Part shown: positions 33,847 to 45,000 of the stretch, piece after piece
Layout of the letters: every line of letters begins with the position of its first letter
Numbering within the stretch: position 1 is the first letter of the stretch
NCBI RefSeq assembly: GCF_012927165.1
Contig: NZ_JABBGA010000019.1
Location: forward strand, 1-64,000
Direction: 5' to 3'
From: Zoogloea dura
Lineage (GTDB): Bacteria > Pseudomonadota > Gammaproteobacteria > Burkholderiales > Rhodocyclaceae
Length of the DNA: 64,000 bases
Position numbers and translations under genes: made by a program
Notes under the pieces: model-generated
What the model was told of the DNA's origin: nothing
The model's input: only the letters and a program-made list of their open reading frames with translations
The model's database searches: none

Positions 33847-36015
33847 TCAGCCCGCCTGAAGCCGGTGCAGCCGGGAATAGTGGCCTGCCTCCCGGCGCAG
33901 CAATTCGGCATGGGAGCCGGCTTCCACGATCTGGCCCCGGTCCATCACGATGATGCGGTTCGCATCGCGTACGGCAGACAGGCGGTGGGCGATGATGAGG
34001 ACCGTGCGGCCCTGGCAGATGGCTTTCATGTTGTTCTGGATGATGCGTTCGCTTTCATAGTCGAGGGCGCTGGTGGCCTCGTCGAAGATCAGGATGCGGG
34101 GCTGGGTCATCAGGGCGCGGGCAATCGCGATGCGCTGCCGCTGGCCGCCCGAGAGGGTGGAGCCATGCTCGCCGACCAGGGTGTCGTAGGCCTCGGAGAG
34201 TTCCAGGATGAAGTCGTGGGCACCGGCAAGCTTGGCGGCCTGGATGACGGCCTCCAGGGGCGCGCCCGGGTCGGCGAGGGCGATGTTGTCGCGAATGCTG
34301 AGGTTGAAGAGGACATTCTCCTGCAGCACCACGCCGATCTGTCGGCGCAGGGAGCTGGCATCGGCCAGCGCCAGGTCTATGCCGTCCACCAGCACGCGCC
34401 CCCGCTCCGGCACATAGAGGCGTTGAACCAGCTTGGTGAGCGTGCTCTTGCCGGACCCGGAGCGGCCGACGATCCCGATGACCTCGCCCGGGTTGATATC
34501 CAATGAGATGCCCTTGAGCACCTCGGGGCCATCCGGCCGGTAGCGGAACGTCAGCTCATCGAGGGTGACCCGGCCTGCCAGGGGGGGCAGGGCACTCTTG
34601 GCCGAGGCGACTTCGGTGCGGGTGTTAAGGATGTCCCCGAGGCGCTGGACCGAGATGCCCGTCTGCTGGAAGTCGGTCCACAACTGGGCCAGACGCATCA
34701 CGGGTTGCGCCACCTGTCCGGCCAGCATGTTGAAGGCGATCAGCTGTCCCACCGTGAGCTGGTTGTCGATGACCAGGCGCGCGCCCACGTAGAGCGTCGC
34801 CACCGTGACCAGCTTGCCGATCAGCGACACACCGCTGTTGGCCAGGGTACCCACCAGGGCGGTGCGGAAGCTGGAGGCGACGTAGGCGGCGAGCTGGGTA
34901 TCCCACTTGCGGGTCCAGTGGGGTTCGACAGCCATCGCCTTGACGGTGTCGATGCCGCTGATGGTCTCCACCAGGAAGGCCTGGTTCTCCGCACCCCGGT
35001 TGAATTTCTCGTGCAGGCGCGCGCGCAGGAGCGGTGTGAAGGCGAGGGACACGATCATGTAGCAAGGCAGAGAGACCACCACGATCAGCGTCAGCCAACC
35101 GCTGTAGTAGGCCATGACGGCGATGAAGACCACCGAGAAGAGCAGATCCAGCACCAGGGTGATGGCATTGCCGGTCAGAAAACTCCGGATGTTCTCGAGC
35201 TCCCGCACCCGGGCCACCGAATCACCGACGCGCCGTGCCTGAAAATAGGCCAGGGGCAAGCCGAGCAGATGGCGGAACAGACGCGCGCCAAGCTCCACGT
35301 CGATCCGGCTGGTGGTGTGGGAGAACACGTAGCTGCGCAGCGCTCCGAGTCCGATCTCGAAGATCACCACCACCGTGAGTCCCACGGCGATGACGTCCAG
35401 GGTGGTGAAGCCACGATGCACCAGCACCTTGTCCATCACCACCTGGAAGAACAGGGGAGTGACCAAGGCGAAGCATTGCAGGGCCAGGCTCACGAAAAGC
35501 ACCTCTCCGAGCAGGACGCGGTACTTGATGATGGCGGGGATGAACCAGGTGAAGTCGAACTTGCTCATCTCCCCCGCGAGTGAGGCACGGGAGGTGAACA
35601 GGATCAACTCGCCGGACCACTGCGCTTCAAGTTCGGCTAAGGGTAGGGTTTCGGGCTTGCCGGCCTGGGGGCATTGGATCAAAGCCTGCCCGCCTTCGAC
35701 CCGGGCGAGGATGACGAAGCGTGCCGGGGCGTCGGGAGTGGACCTGAACAGGGCGATGGCCGGCAGGGGTGTCCGGCCAAGGCGGTCGAGGCGTGTCTTG
35801 ACCAGCCTAGCTTGCAGGCCGAGCTGACGGGCGGCCAGCAGAATCTCCGATGTCCCCAGGTGGCGGCCTTCCGGGGCGTGCTGATGGGCGAGCTGGGCGC
35901 GGTCGGCGGCAATGCCGTGCAGGCGGGCCAGCATCACGAGGCAGACGAGGCCGCTGTCTGTATTCGATGATGAGTCGTTTGTCATGGTCGGAAGGCGCAA
36001 GTTGTCCTGCCTCAT
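33847..36015 (-). CDS. HlyB-like type I secretion ABC transporter
   Basis: This 722-residue exporter has an N-terminal C39-like domain (residues about 15-140). It continues with a six-helix membrane domain (about 155-440) and a nucleotide-binding domain with Walker A GRSGSGKST, signature LSGGQRQRIAIARAL, Walker B ILIFDEATSALD and the H-loop IIAHRLS. The peptidase-like domain reads NTDSGLVCLVML where active C39 peptidases have a D-C-G catalytic cysteine. Here that cysteine is serine, so this is a non-cleaving CLD as in HlyB, suited to RTX cargo without leader cleavage. ATG 35985 is an alternative start. Confidence 0.95.
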   Translation of the reverse strand: MRQDNLRLPTMTNDSSSNTDSGLVCLVMLARLHGIAADRAQLAHQHAPEGRHLGTSEILLAARQLGLQARLVKTRLDRLGRTPLPAIALFRSTPDAPARFVILARVEGGQALIQCPQAGKPETLPLAELEAQWSGELILFTSRASLAGEMSKFDFTWFIPAIIKYRVLLGEVLFVSLALQCFALVTPLFFQVVMDKVLVHRGFTTLDVIAVGLTVVVIFEIGLGALRSYVFSHTTSRIDVELGARLFRHLLGLPLAYFQARRVGDSVARVRELENIRSFLTGNAITLVLDLLFSVVFIAVMAYYSGWLTLIVVVSLPCYMIVSLAFTPLLRARLHEKFNRGAENQAFLVETISGIDTVKAMAVEPHWTRKWDTQLAAYVASSFRTALVGTLANSGVSLIGKLVTVATLYVGARLVIDNQLTVGQLIAFNMLAGQVAQPVMRLAQLWTDFQQTGISVQRLGDILNTRTEVASAKSALPPLAGRVTLDELTFRYRPDGPEVLKGISLDINPGEVIGIVGRSGSGKSTLTKLVQRLYVPERGRVLVDGIDLALADASSLRRQIGVVLQENVLFNLSIRDNIALADPGAPLEAVIQAAKLAGAHDFILELSEAYDTLVGEHGSTLSGGQRQRIAIARALMTQPRILIFDEATSALDYESERIIQNNMKAICQGRTVLIIAHRLSAVRDANRIIVMDRGQIVEAGSHAELLRREAGHYSRLHRLQAG

Positions 36016-36052
36016 GCAAGGCAGGGCGGCGTTGGCTGGGAAGGTTTGATGA

Positions 36053-36086
36053 AGGGACGGCCCCTGTGTTAGCGGGCGCCGTCCCT
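36053..36086 (-). terminator. stem-loop between RTX and ABC genes (attenuator-like)
   Basis: AGGGACGGC (36053-36061) pairs perfectly with GCCGTCCCT (36078-36086). No T-run follows on the minus strand, so it would reduce or process rather than end transcription into the exporter genes. The hly operons use a comparable arrangement. Confidence 0.55.
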
Positions 36087-36099
36087 CACGGATGTCGAC

Positions 36100-39000
36100 T
36101 CAATGCCAGTTGGCGGCGATCACCGGATTCAAGCTGCTCTGATAATTGGCAGGCAAGGTGGATTGGCCCGCTGCTGGCGGCGCAAAGCCGGCCATCGCCG
36201 AGACCAGGGCATCCACCTGGCTGTCCAACAGGGTCTTGCCGTCCGTGACCTTGAACTGCTCGACGTGGTAAGCGCTGCCATTGAACCAGTTGTCGATGGT
36301 TGTTTTGTCAGCGCTGCCGATGATGCTCACTTCCAGATCGGAGCCGACGCGTCGGAACCACAACTGATCTGCTGTCACGCCAGCGCCAATGGAGAGGACA
36401 TCGGTGTTTCCAACGGTGGCGTCGTCTTCCATGATCCTGTCGGAGCCGGTGCCGCGGCTGAACATGTAGGTATCGCTATTCGCCCCTCCATTGAGCAGAT
36501 CGTTGCCGGCCCCTCCGTCGAGCGTGTCATTGCCCTGGTCGCCAAACAGCGAGTCGGCGCCCGCGCTGCCGAAGATGCTTACGGGGAGGGTGAAGCGCAA
36601 TGCGCCGTTCCAGTAGAGGCCGGCCTGCCCCGGGATGACGTCCTTGTTGTCGAAAGCCGTCGCGCCGCCGCCTTTGTCGAGGGTGACGCCCGGATCGGTG
36701 GGCTTCATCTCATGGCCATTGAGCTTGACGGACGAGACGATGAGGTTCCGATCCTCGCCATTGATGACCGCATCGTTGGTGAACAGGAGGTCGAGCTTTG
36801 ATGCCTCCGTGCCGATGTGGAGGTCGGTGGTGAACTGGTAGGTCTTGGTGGTCGTGGAGTCGACCACTATCGAACCGATCTTCTTGCCATCCAGCCAGAC
36901 CTCCATCTGGGCACCGACGCCCGCGGCCAGGGTGGCCCTGGCCGAGACGATGATGGTGGCCTTGGTGCGGTCCCCGAAGAGTTGATCATCGCCACCGAGC
37001 CCATGGAGTTGGTCGGCACCCGCCTGGCCGTAGAGGGTGTCGGCGGCCGTGCTTCCGCTGAGCGAATCAGGACCGACAGAGCCCAGGAAGGCCATGTTCT
37101 TGATGGTGGAAAGATCCCAGGTTGGTCCCCCGGAGAACTGGATCTGTTGAACGGGATTGCGTGAATTGGCGGAAGAGTCTTCTTTGAAGAAGTCCTGGAC
37201 CGTGACAGAGTCGTTGGTGCCCCTGAGTGTAATGACGAGGTCCCCGTCGCTGCGACCTAGGGACACATCGTCGGTAGTCACTCCTGATTTGAATAGAAGG
37301 GTATTGAGCTTGCCTGCCGTGGCATCGTCGAAGGCGGTGATCAGATCATTACCATCACCCTTGCCGAAGAGGTAAGTATTGTTGCCCGCTCCCCCGCAGA
37401 GCGTGTCGTTTCCACCCATGCCATCCAGGGTGTTGTTGTTGGCGTTGCCGATGAGGATGTTAGCGAGGGCATTGCCGGTGCCGTTGAGGGCGCTGCCACC
37501 GGTAAGGGTGAGGTTCTCGAGCTGGGCGCCGAGGGTGTAGGTGAGCGAGGCCTGGACCGTATCGGTGCCGCCAGCGGCCAGCTCGGTGATCACGTCTCCG
37601 GCAAGGTCGACGACGTACGTGTCGTTGCCCGCCCCGCCGGTCAGCAGGTCGCTCCCTTCACCTCCATCGAGCAGATCGTCACCGGCCCCTCCGTCGAGGG
37701 TGTCATTGCCCTGGTCGCCGAACAACGAGTCAGCGCCTGCGCTGCCGAAGACGCTGACAGGGAGGGTGAAGCGCAATGCGCCGTTCCAGTAGAGGCCGGC
37801 CTGCCCCGGGATGACGTCCTTGTTGTCGAAAGCCGTCGCGCCGCCGCCTTTGTCGAGGGTGACGCCCGGATCGGTGGGCTTCATCTCATGGCCATTGAGC
37901 TTGACGGACGAGACGATGAGGTTCCGATCCTCGCCATTGATGACCGCATCGTTGGTGAACAGGAGGTCGAGCTTTGATGCCTCCGTGCTGATGTTGAGGT
38001 CGGTGGTGAACTGGTAGGTCTTGGTAGTCGTGGAGTCGACCACTATCGAACCGATCTTCTTGCCATCCAGCCAGACCTCCATCTGCGCACCGACGCCCGC
38101 GGCCAGCGTGGCCCTGGCCGAGACGACGATGGTAGCCTTGGCACGGTCCCCGAAGAGCTGGTCATTGCCACCGTGCCCATGGAGCTGGTCGTTACCCGCC
38201 TGGCCGTAGAGCGTGTCATTGCCCGCGCTCCCGTTCAGGGTGTCTGCTGCTGCCGTGCCGGCAAGGTCCAGATTGGCCGGGAGCAATTTGGCGACGATGG
38301 TGTTCAGATCCCATGTGGTGCCATCGACGAATCTGAGCTGCTGGACGGGATTGCGGGTGCTGGTGGGGCTGTCCTGGTAGAAGAAGTCCTTGAGGGTGAC
38401 CGTGTCGCCGGTGCCACTGATGCTGATGCGCAGATCAGCGCCTGAGCGGCTTACCAGGATCTCATTGGGAAGCACACCGGGCTTCAGTTGCAGGGTGTTG
38501 AGTTTGCCGGCCGTTGTATCCTCAAAGGAGGCAATGATGTCCTGCCCATCCCCTTTGCCAAAAAGGTAGGTGTTATTGCCCAAGCCTCCAGAGACGAGGT
38601 CGTTGCCGGCTCCGCCGTCGATCGAGTCATTTCCCGCTCCACCGCCGAGTGTGTCGTCTCCTATCGTTCCGAAGATATTGTTTGCTTCGTCGTTACCCTC
38701 GATCGCCAGGCCACTCGCCGTAACAGCCTTGGACTTGATCTGGGCATAGGACCATCCACTTGAGGGGGAGCCGGACTCGCCGAGCGAGATGAAATCGACA
38801 GTGCGACCGGTCGTTCCATCCGCGGAAAAATAGCCTGAAACCTCGACTCGACGAGAATTGTCATAGCGACTGGCGTTGATGATCAGATCGTCTTTGATCC
38901 GGAGGTATTCGACGGAGTCGGGTGGCGATGAATACTGCCGGAATGCAATCCTATCGATATCGTCAGGAGAGCCATCCGTTGCTGCGTTGTCGATCAATAC

Positions 39001-42000
39001 TCGATCGAAGCCGCCGTCGAGTGTGAAACGGTAGGTGTCCGAGCCGCTTCCTCCGATCAGGGTGTCGGCGCCGGCCAGCGCAGACAGGTCGTCGTCGCCC
39101 TTGAGACCATAGAGAATGTCATCACTTCCAATCAAGCCAGACAACGTGTCATTGCCATCAGTGGCGCCCAGGAGGTCGGCCTTGATTTCGTCTGCGGTCA
39201 GCCACCTGAGTCCACCAATGCCGTCGGATATCCCGATCCTGGTCTCGTCTATGTTGTTGGACTCGACAGCAGGCGAGAAGAAACCTGCGAGTGTGACCTT
39301 GTTGCCAGTGCCGATGACCTCAATCAAGAGATCACTCATGTGCGTGTTTGTCGAGAGCTTGAGGGCATTTGGACCTTGAATGCCGGAAATAACGATGGAG
39401 TCATTCTTGCTACGGAACCACTGAACTGTGTCATTCCCGAAATCACCGGAGAGGATCAGCCGGTCGCTGCCTTGTCCCATCAGTATGCGGTCATTCCCGG
39501 CCCCTCCCTCAATCGTGGTGTTTCCGTCTCCTCCCTCAAGCGTGTCATCACCGTCGTCACCGAACAGCGTGTCCTGCCCGCTGTCTGCCGTGATGGAGTC
39601 ATTGCCCTGACCGCCATGGATGAGGTCGTCTCCTTCGTTTCCGTTGAGGCTGTCATTGCCGCCGAGCCCCTGTATGACGTCATTTCCGGCGTCGCCAATG
39701 ATGGAGTCCGATCCGTTGCCGCCGGAGAGCGTGTCATTCCCGACCGTGCCGGTGATTCGCTGGTCACCATTCAGATAGGCTTCGACCATGCTCGCATCCC
39801 AAAACTCATCGCCGAAACGGAGGGACGGAGATGTGCCCTGGATGGTCAGGCGACTGCCGTCCGATAGCGACAGGACGGTTTCGCCATTTTCCTTGGTCAG
39901 GGTGATGTCGGAAGGGCGGATGCCCGAGGACAGTTGGATCTCGGTCCATTCATCGGCAGCGCACTCGACTCGGTCGATGCCGCTTCCCGGCCCGAATCGG
40001 ATGTAGGCTCCGCGTCCGTTAAGCTTGACCGAGTCGTTGCCGCTGCCTCCATCGACGGTGTAAATTGAATCGAAGAGGTTGATCGTGTCGTCTCCCTCTC
40101 CGCCAAGTATGAGGCCCGTCGGTAAGCCGCTGTTGCCACTGAAGGGACGGCTCTCGATATAGTCGTTGCCGTTGCCACCGTCGACCTGTCCGCCGGTTGT
40201 CGAAAGAAGGAAGAGGCTGTCGTTTCCCGCTGCTCCTTCGATGGTTCCCGTCCAAGCACTGCTTATCTCCAGTACATCGCTTCCGTCGCCGCCGATTAGG
40301 ATGGGATTGTTGCCACCTGCCAGAGTGAGGCCTTCGAAGTTGGCGTAGTCGGTGATCCGGAACGTCCCATCGATGCCGTCGCCTTCCGCCAGTGAGGTGT
40401 CTCTCACTATGTTCAGAACATCGAAGCCCCCGTTGGCAGCTTCGACCACTGTGCTCGATGCCGGCGTGAAATAGGTGTCATCGCCGTCTCCCCCAACGAG
40501 AGTGCTGCCGCCTTGGCTGGTCAGAACGTTGTTGAGCGCGTTGCCTTCTCCGCGGGTATTCTCGGCTGTCAGCCTCAGGTTTTCCACGTGGTCGGGGAGG
40601 GCATAGCTGAACGATGCCTCGACCCCGTCGGTGGATTCGGCGTCTCCCGAGCCCGTTTCGATGACGACGTCAGTCGGATCGTCTACGAAATAGGTCTCGT
40701 CATTGATCCCCCCGATCAATGTATCCGACCCGCCTCCACCGTGGAGCTTTACGTTTGCAAACATGGGGGGGCGATGGGCCGCGGAACTGTCGATCACGTT
40801 ATTCAGGCTGTTGCCCTGATACCAGTGGTCGCTGTATGTGAGCATCCAGGGGTCGCCGGAGTAGCGGTTGGATATCTGCTTGATATCTGAAACGACAAGG
40901 TTCTCAACGTTATCGGGAAGGGTTGCGTTGAAGGTGTCCACCACCAAGGTATCGGTGCCGGAGTCGACCTCTTCAATAACGATGTCCTCGAACTCTGGTG
41001 TTGTGGGCACATACCTTTCTGCGCCAGGATTGCTGACCCAATAGGTATCATCTCCTTTTCCGCCTATCAGGCTGTCTATGCCGGGCTCTCCGTGCAGACT
41101 GTCATTCCCGTCGTCGCCGTAAATTGAGTCGGGATTGCTGGTTCCCCATATTTCATCATCGCCGCTGTTGGCATGGACAAGCCTGAAGCCGCCTTGCAGG
41201 TAGATGACATCGTCTCCAGGCGTGCTGTACTGTACCCGTTCATTCAGTTGGCTCAGGGTCCAGGTCTGCCCATTTGAGAAGCGGAAAAGGTCCACGCAGG
41301 AAAATGATGAGAGATCCTGCCCACCTGAGAAAGCACCCTGAATGTTGAGTTGAAATCGGTATTCCCGGTCGGTCACCAGCAGGTCGTTGCCCGAACGAAG
41401 CAGCGTCAGGTCTTCCGGAACGATACCCTCCCCAAAACGCACCTCGTCATTTGCCGTGTCGGTCGGGGTCTTCTCGTAGTTGATGATCCTGTCGGAGCCA
41501 TCTCCGACATTGATCAGGTAAACGTCATCTCCCTTGCCGCCCCACAGCAGGTCGTCGCCCTTGCCACCCAGCAGCGTGTCCTTGCCGCTTCCACCGTACA
41601 ACTCGTCATCGCCGTCCCCGCCATCGAGATAGTCGGCTTTATATACGGCATCTGCGGCCTCGGGGGACGCATACATCGTATTGAATTCCTCGGGGTCGTC
41701 CCCGAAAATCGTGTCATTACCGTTGCCCCCGAAGACCTTGTCACGGGCGGCAAGGGTGTTCAGGAAAGTGTCGTTCCCATCGAATAACAACACTGTGGAT
41801 TGGATGTTGGCGGAGCCGCGTGCGTCGATTGCGTCATCGCCCTGGGTGCCAAAGCCGATACTAACGTTCGCATCCGTGCCGCACAGGGATAGCACCGCGG
41901 CGTAGTCCATGCTGCCGCCGTCCGCAAACTCGATCCGGGCGATGGAGGGGGCTCCCGCAGGGCCGAAATACTCGGATACAGCGGCCCAGTTGTCAGGATC

Positions 42001-45000
42001 CTTGAACAGGACGAGCTGATTTCCGTTTCGGAAGAAGGACAAGGATGACTGGGTCACGGAGCCGGCAAACCGGATGGTGTCCTGGAATTGGCGAGTAATC
42101 TGCGTGTCCTCGGTGATCAGATCGTGCCCGAAGTCGTCCTCGAGCAGGATCACATCCTGGCCTTCGCCCCCAAGCAGCCAGTCGTTGCCTTGCCCCCCGC
42201 TCAGGGTGTCGTTGTCCCTGCCGCCATCGAGCCAGTCATTTCCCGCGTGGCCAAATAGCTGGTCATTGCCGTCGCTGCCGAGGATCGAGTCATCCTTGGT
42301 GCCGCCAAAAAAGGCATCGGCGGTATTCCCTTTACCCGTCCAGTTGAGGGTGTAGGGACTCCTGGAGAAGAGCTCCTGGAACGAAACCTCCGAGTAACCT
42401 TCATTCCAGAAAGCGGTTGCCGAGGCCTGCTCGGAGGATGCTTCGGCGGCCAATGCTGTGCGTAGAAGGGAGGGTTGCGACGACTGCTGGGCGGCGAGGC
42501 TCCCGCTATCCTGGAACAGTACTTTCTCTATGGTATTACCCCACGACTCCGATACCTGGATGGACTCGCCGCCCAAGGTGCTGAGCACAACGAAATCCTG
42601 GTCTCCGTTGGCCTGGGTGAGGTAGGCCTCGTCACGCCGATATCCCTTGATAAGGATGATGTCATTGCCGCCGCTGTCGATGATCGCGTCGCTCTTGCCC
42701 TCTGCATCGACAAGAAAGTCGCCCTTCTCGAAGATATAGACATCGTCGCCGTCCCCACCCGATAGGATGTCCAGCCCAATGCCGCCGATCAGGGTGTCAT
42801 TGCCGTCGTTGCCTTCCAGTTGATCATCGCCGGCTCCGCCGTCCAGCCAGTCTGCACCCGGGGTTGCATCGGGCAAGGGGTTGGCGCCGTCGTTATCACC
42901 GACCAGGAAATCGGCCCCCTCTCCACCGAACAGCGAATCGTTGCCGCCCAAGCCCGATAGAGTGTCACTGCCGGTTCCGCCATCCAGCAGGTCGTTGCCG
43001 TGATAAGTGATGTTCAGATTGGCGTCATCGCCGACGAGCAGGTCGTTGTCGGCTTCGCCGAACAAGGTGTCGTTTCCACCGTCGCCACGCAGGGAGTCTT
43101 CTCCATCGCCGCCGAGGAGGAGGTCATTGCCGGATAGGGCATAGATCGTTGCGGGCACTTCAAAGCCGGACGCGCCAAAATCGCCATGGATATAGTCATT
43201 GCCACCTGATCCGAGGATCGTATCTGCATCAATACCGCCCCACAGCCTATCATTGCCGCTGTTGCCGTCAACCAAGTCTTTGCCCTGATTGCCGGCTATC
43301 TGATCATCACCTTTTCCTCCAAAAAGCTGCTCATTACCTTCTAGGCCAGAGATAATGTCATTTCCTTCTCCTCCGTCGATCAGATCGTCCGCTCCAGAGC
43401 CTCCTATTATATCGTTGCCTGCCCCCCCGAGTATTGTATCGGCGCCGAGAGCCATACGAGAACTTGCTGGAGTAATCGAACTGTCCCTATCGATACCACT
43501 TGTGGTTGGTGGAGCGCCGGCGCTATAGGAATACTGAAACATAAACGTGTGATAGCCGTAGGAGAATGATGGGTCATATTCAGAGTCACGGTGCCAATAC
43601 TCCTGAGCGGCCGGGTCATCGATGTAAACCAATTGATCCTGACTCAAGATCTTTATCTGCCAGTAATCTGCTTCAAACGACCACCAGCCATCCCAGCTGC
43701 GGGCTCGATTGATTATTTGGTTGTCCTTGTGGTATTGATACACCGTGCCGGCGAGCACCACATCCGCACCATCTCCGCAATCGATCAAGTCCGCGCCGTT
43801 GCCGCCGATGATGAGATCGTCCCCCGTGCCTCCCAAAAGAGTGTCATCTCCAGCACGTCCGATTAAGATGTCGCGATCTGCACCTCCATCAACCCATTCA
43901 TCAATCGATCCGTCCGCGCCATTAAAGAGGTCGTTGCCTGCCAAGCCCGAAGCCTGAGTTGCTCCTCCCATACTCAGAAAATCATTGCCTGCCGTGCCCG
44001 CACCGGTGGGCTTGGGGCTGTCTTCGGTGGCCAGAGTGATCCCCAATTGGCCACTTGAGAAATTCCGGACCCGCAACACCCCGCCGTCCGCCGCCACATT
44101 CAGGTCGTCGCCCCCTGCCGCATTCGCCGTCAGGGAAAAGACAAAGCGCTTGTCCTCGGATATCCATGTTCCATTGGAGAGCTTCTTGCTGCCCGCCAGG
44201 GTGTACTGGGTTCCGGAAATAGACCATTTGATGACGCCCTTTCCATCGCTGTCGACGATGATGTCCCCGCCGCCGCTGGCATTGACGATATAGGTATCGG
44301 TGCCCTGGCCCCCCTGTAGGATGTCCGCGCCACTGTTGCCGGTGAGTGTGTCGTTGCCGTCGCCGCCGAAGAGGTGGTCCGTGAGTTCGGCGCCAGAGAG
44401 GGCGTCGTCCGCAGTCGAGCCGAATTCGACCTTATGAGGAGTGATGGCCACGAATGCGCCATCAGGCCGGACGGTGATGTTTTGGCCGGATTCGAGGTCA
44501 TTGAACGCCCATGCCTCCTTACCGATCTTGCTGGACTCCAAGTTTGGATTGTTATCTTTGTTGGCTTGCTGGAGCCAACTGAGCATGGCGGCGCGATCGG
44601 CGAGCCAGAGGTCGGAGTAATTGCCTTGGCCTGCGGCACGCTGGGTCGAGGTCAGTTGTGCATCCGCGGCCCAGGCCTGGGCGAGCGCCTCGTTGGCCTT
44701 CTTGAGTGCGGCCAGGGCGTCGGCGTCGGTGGTCTTGAGGGCGAAGGGGGTGAGGTTGACGAGGGCGAGGAACTGGCCGAAGTCGGTGCGGGCGGTGTTG
44801 GGGTCAGTGGTGGGGGTGACGAGGGTGACCTTGCCGGCGAGGGCTTTGAAGGCGTCGTTGTTCTTGAGGTCGGAGATCGCCGAGTGCAGTGCTTCCCGGG
44901 CGGTCATGTCGTGCCAGGTGTTGCCGGTGTCCAGTGACTCCCCGGCGCCCGTCCGCAGGAAGCGCAGGCGCCGATCGACGCCCGTTACGGTCAGGAACAA

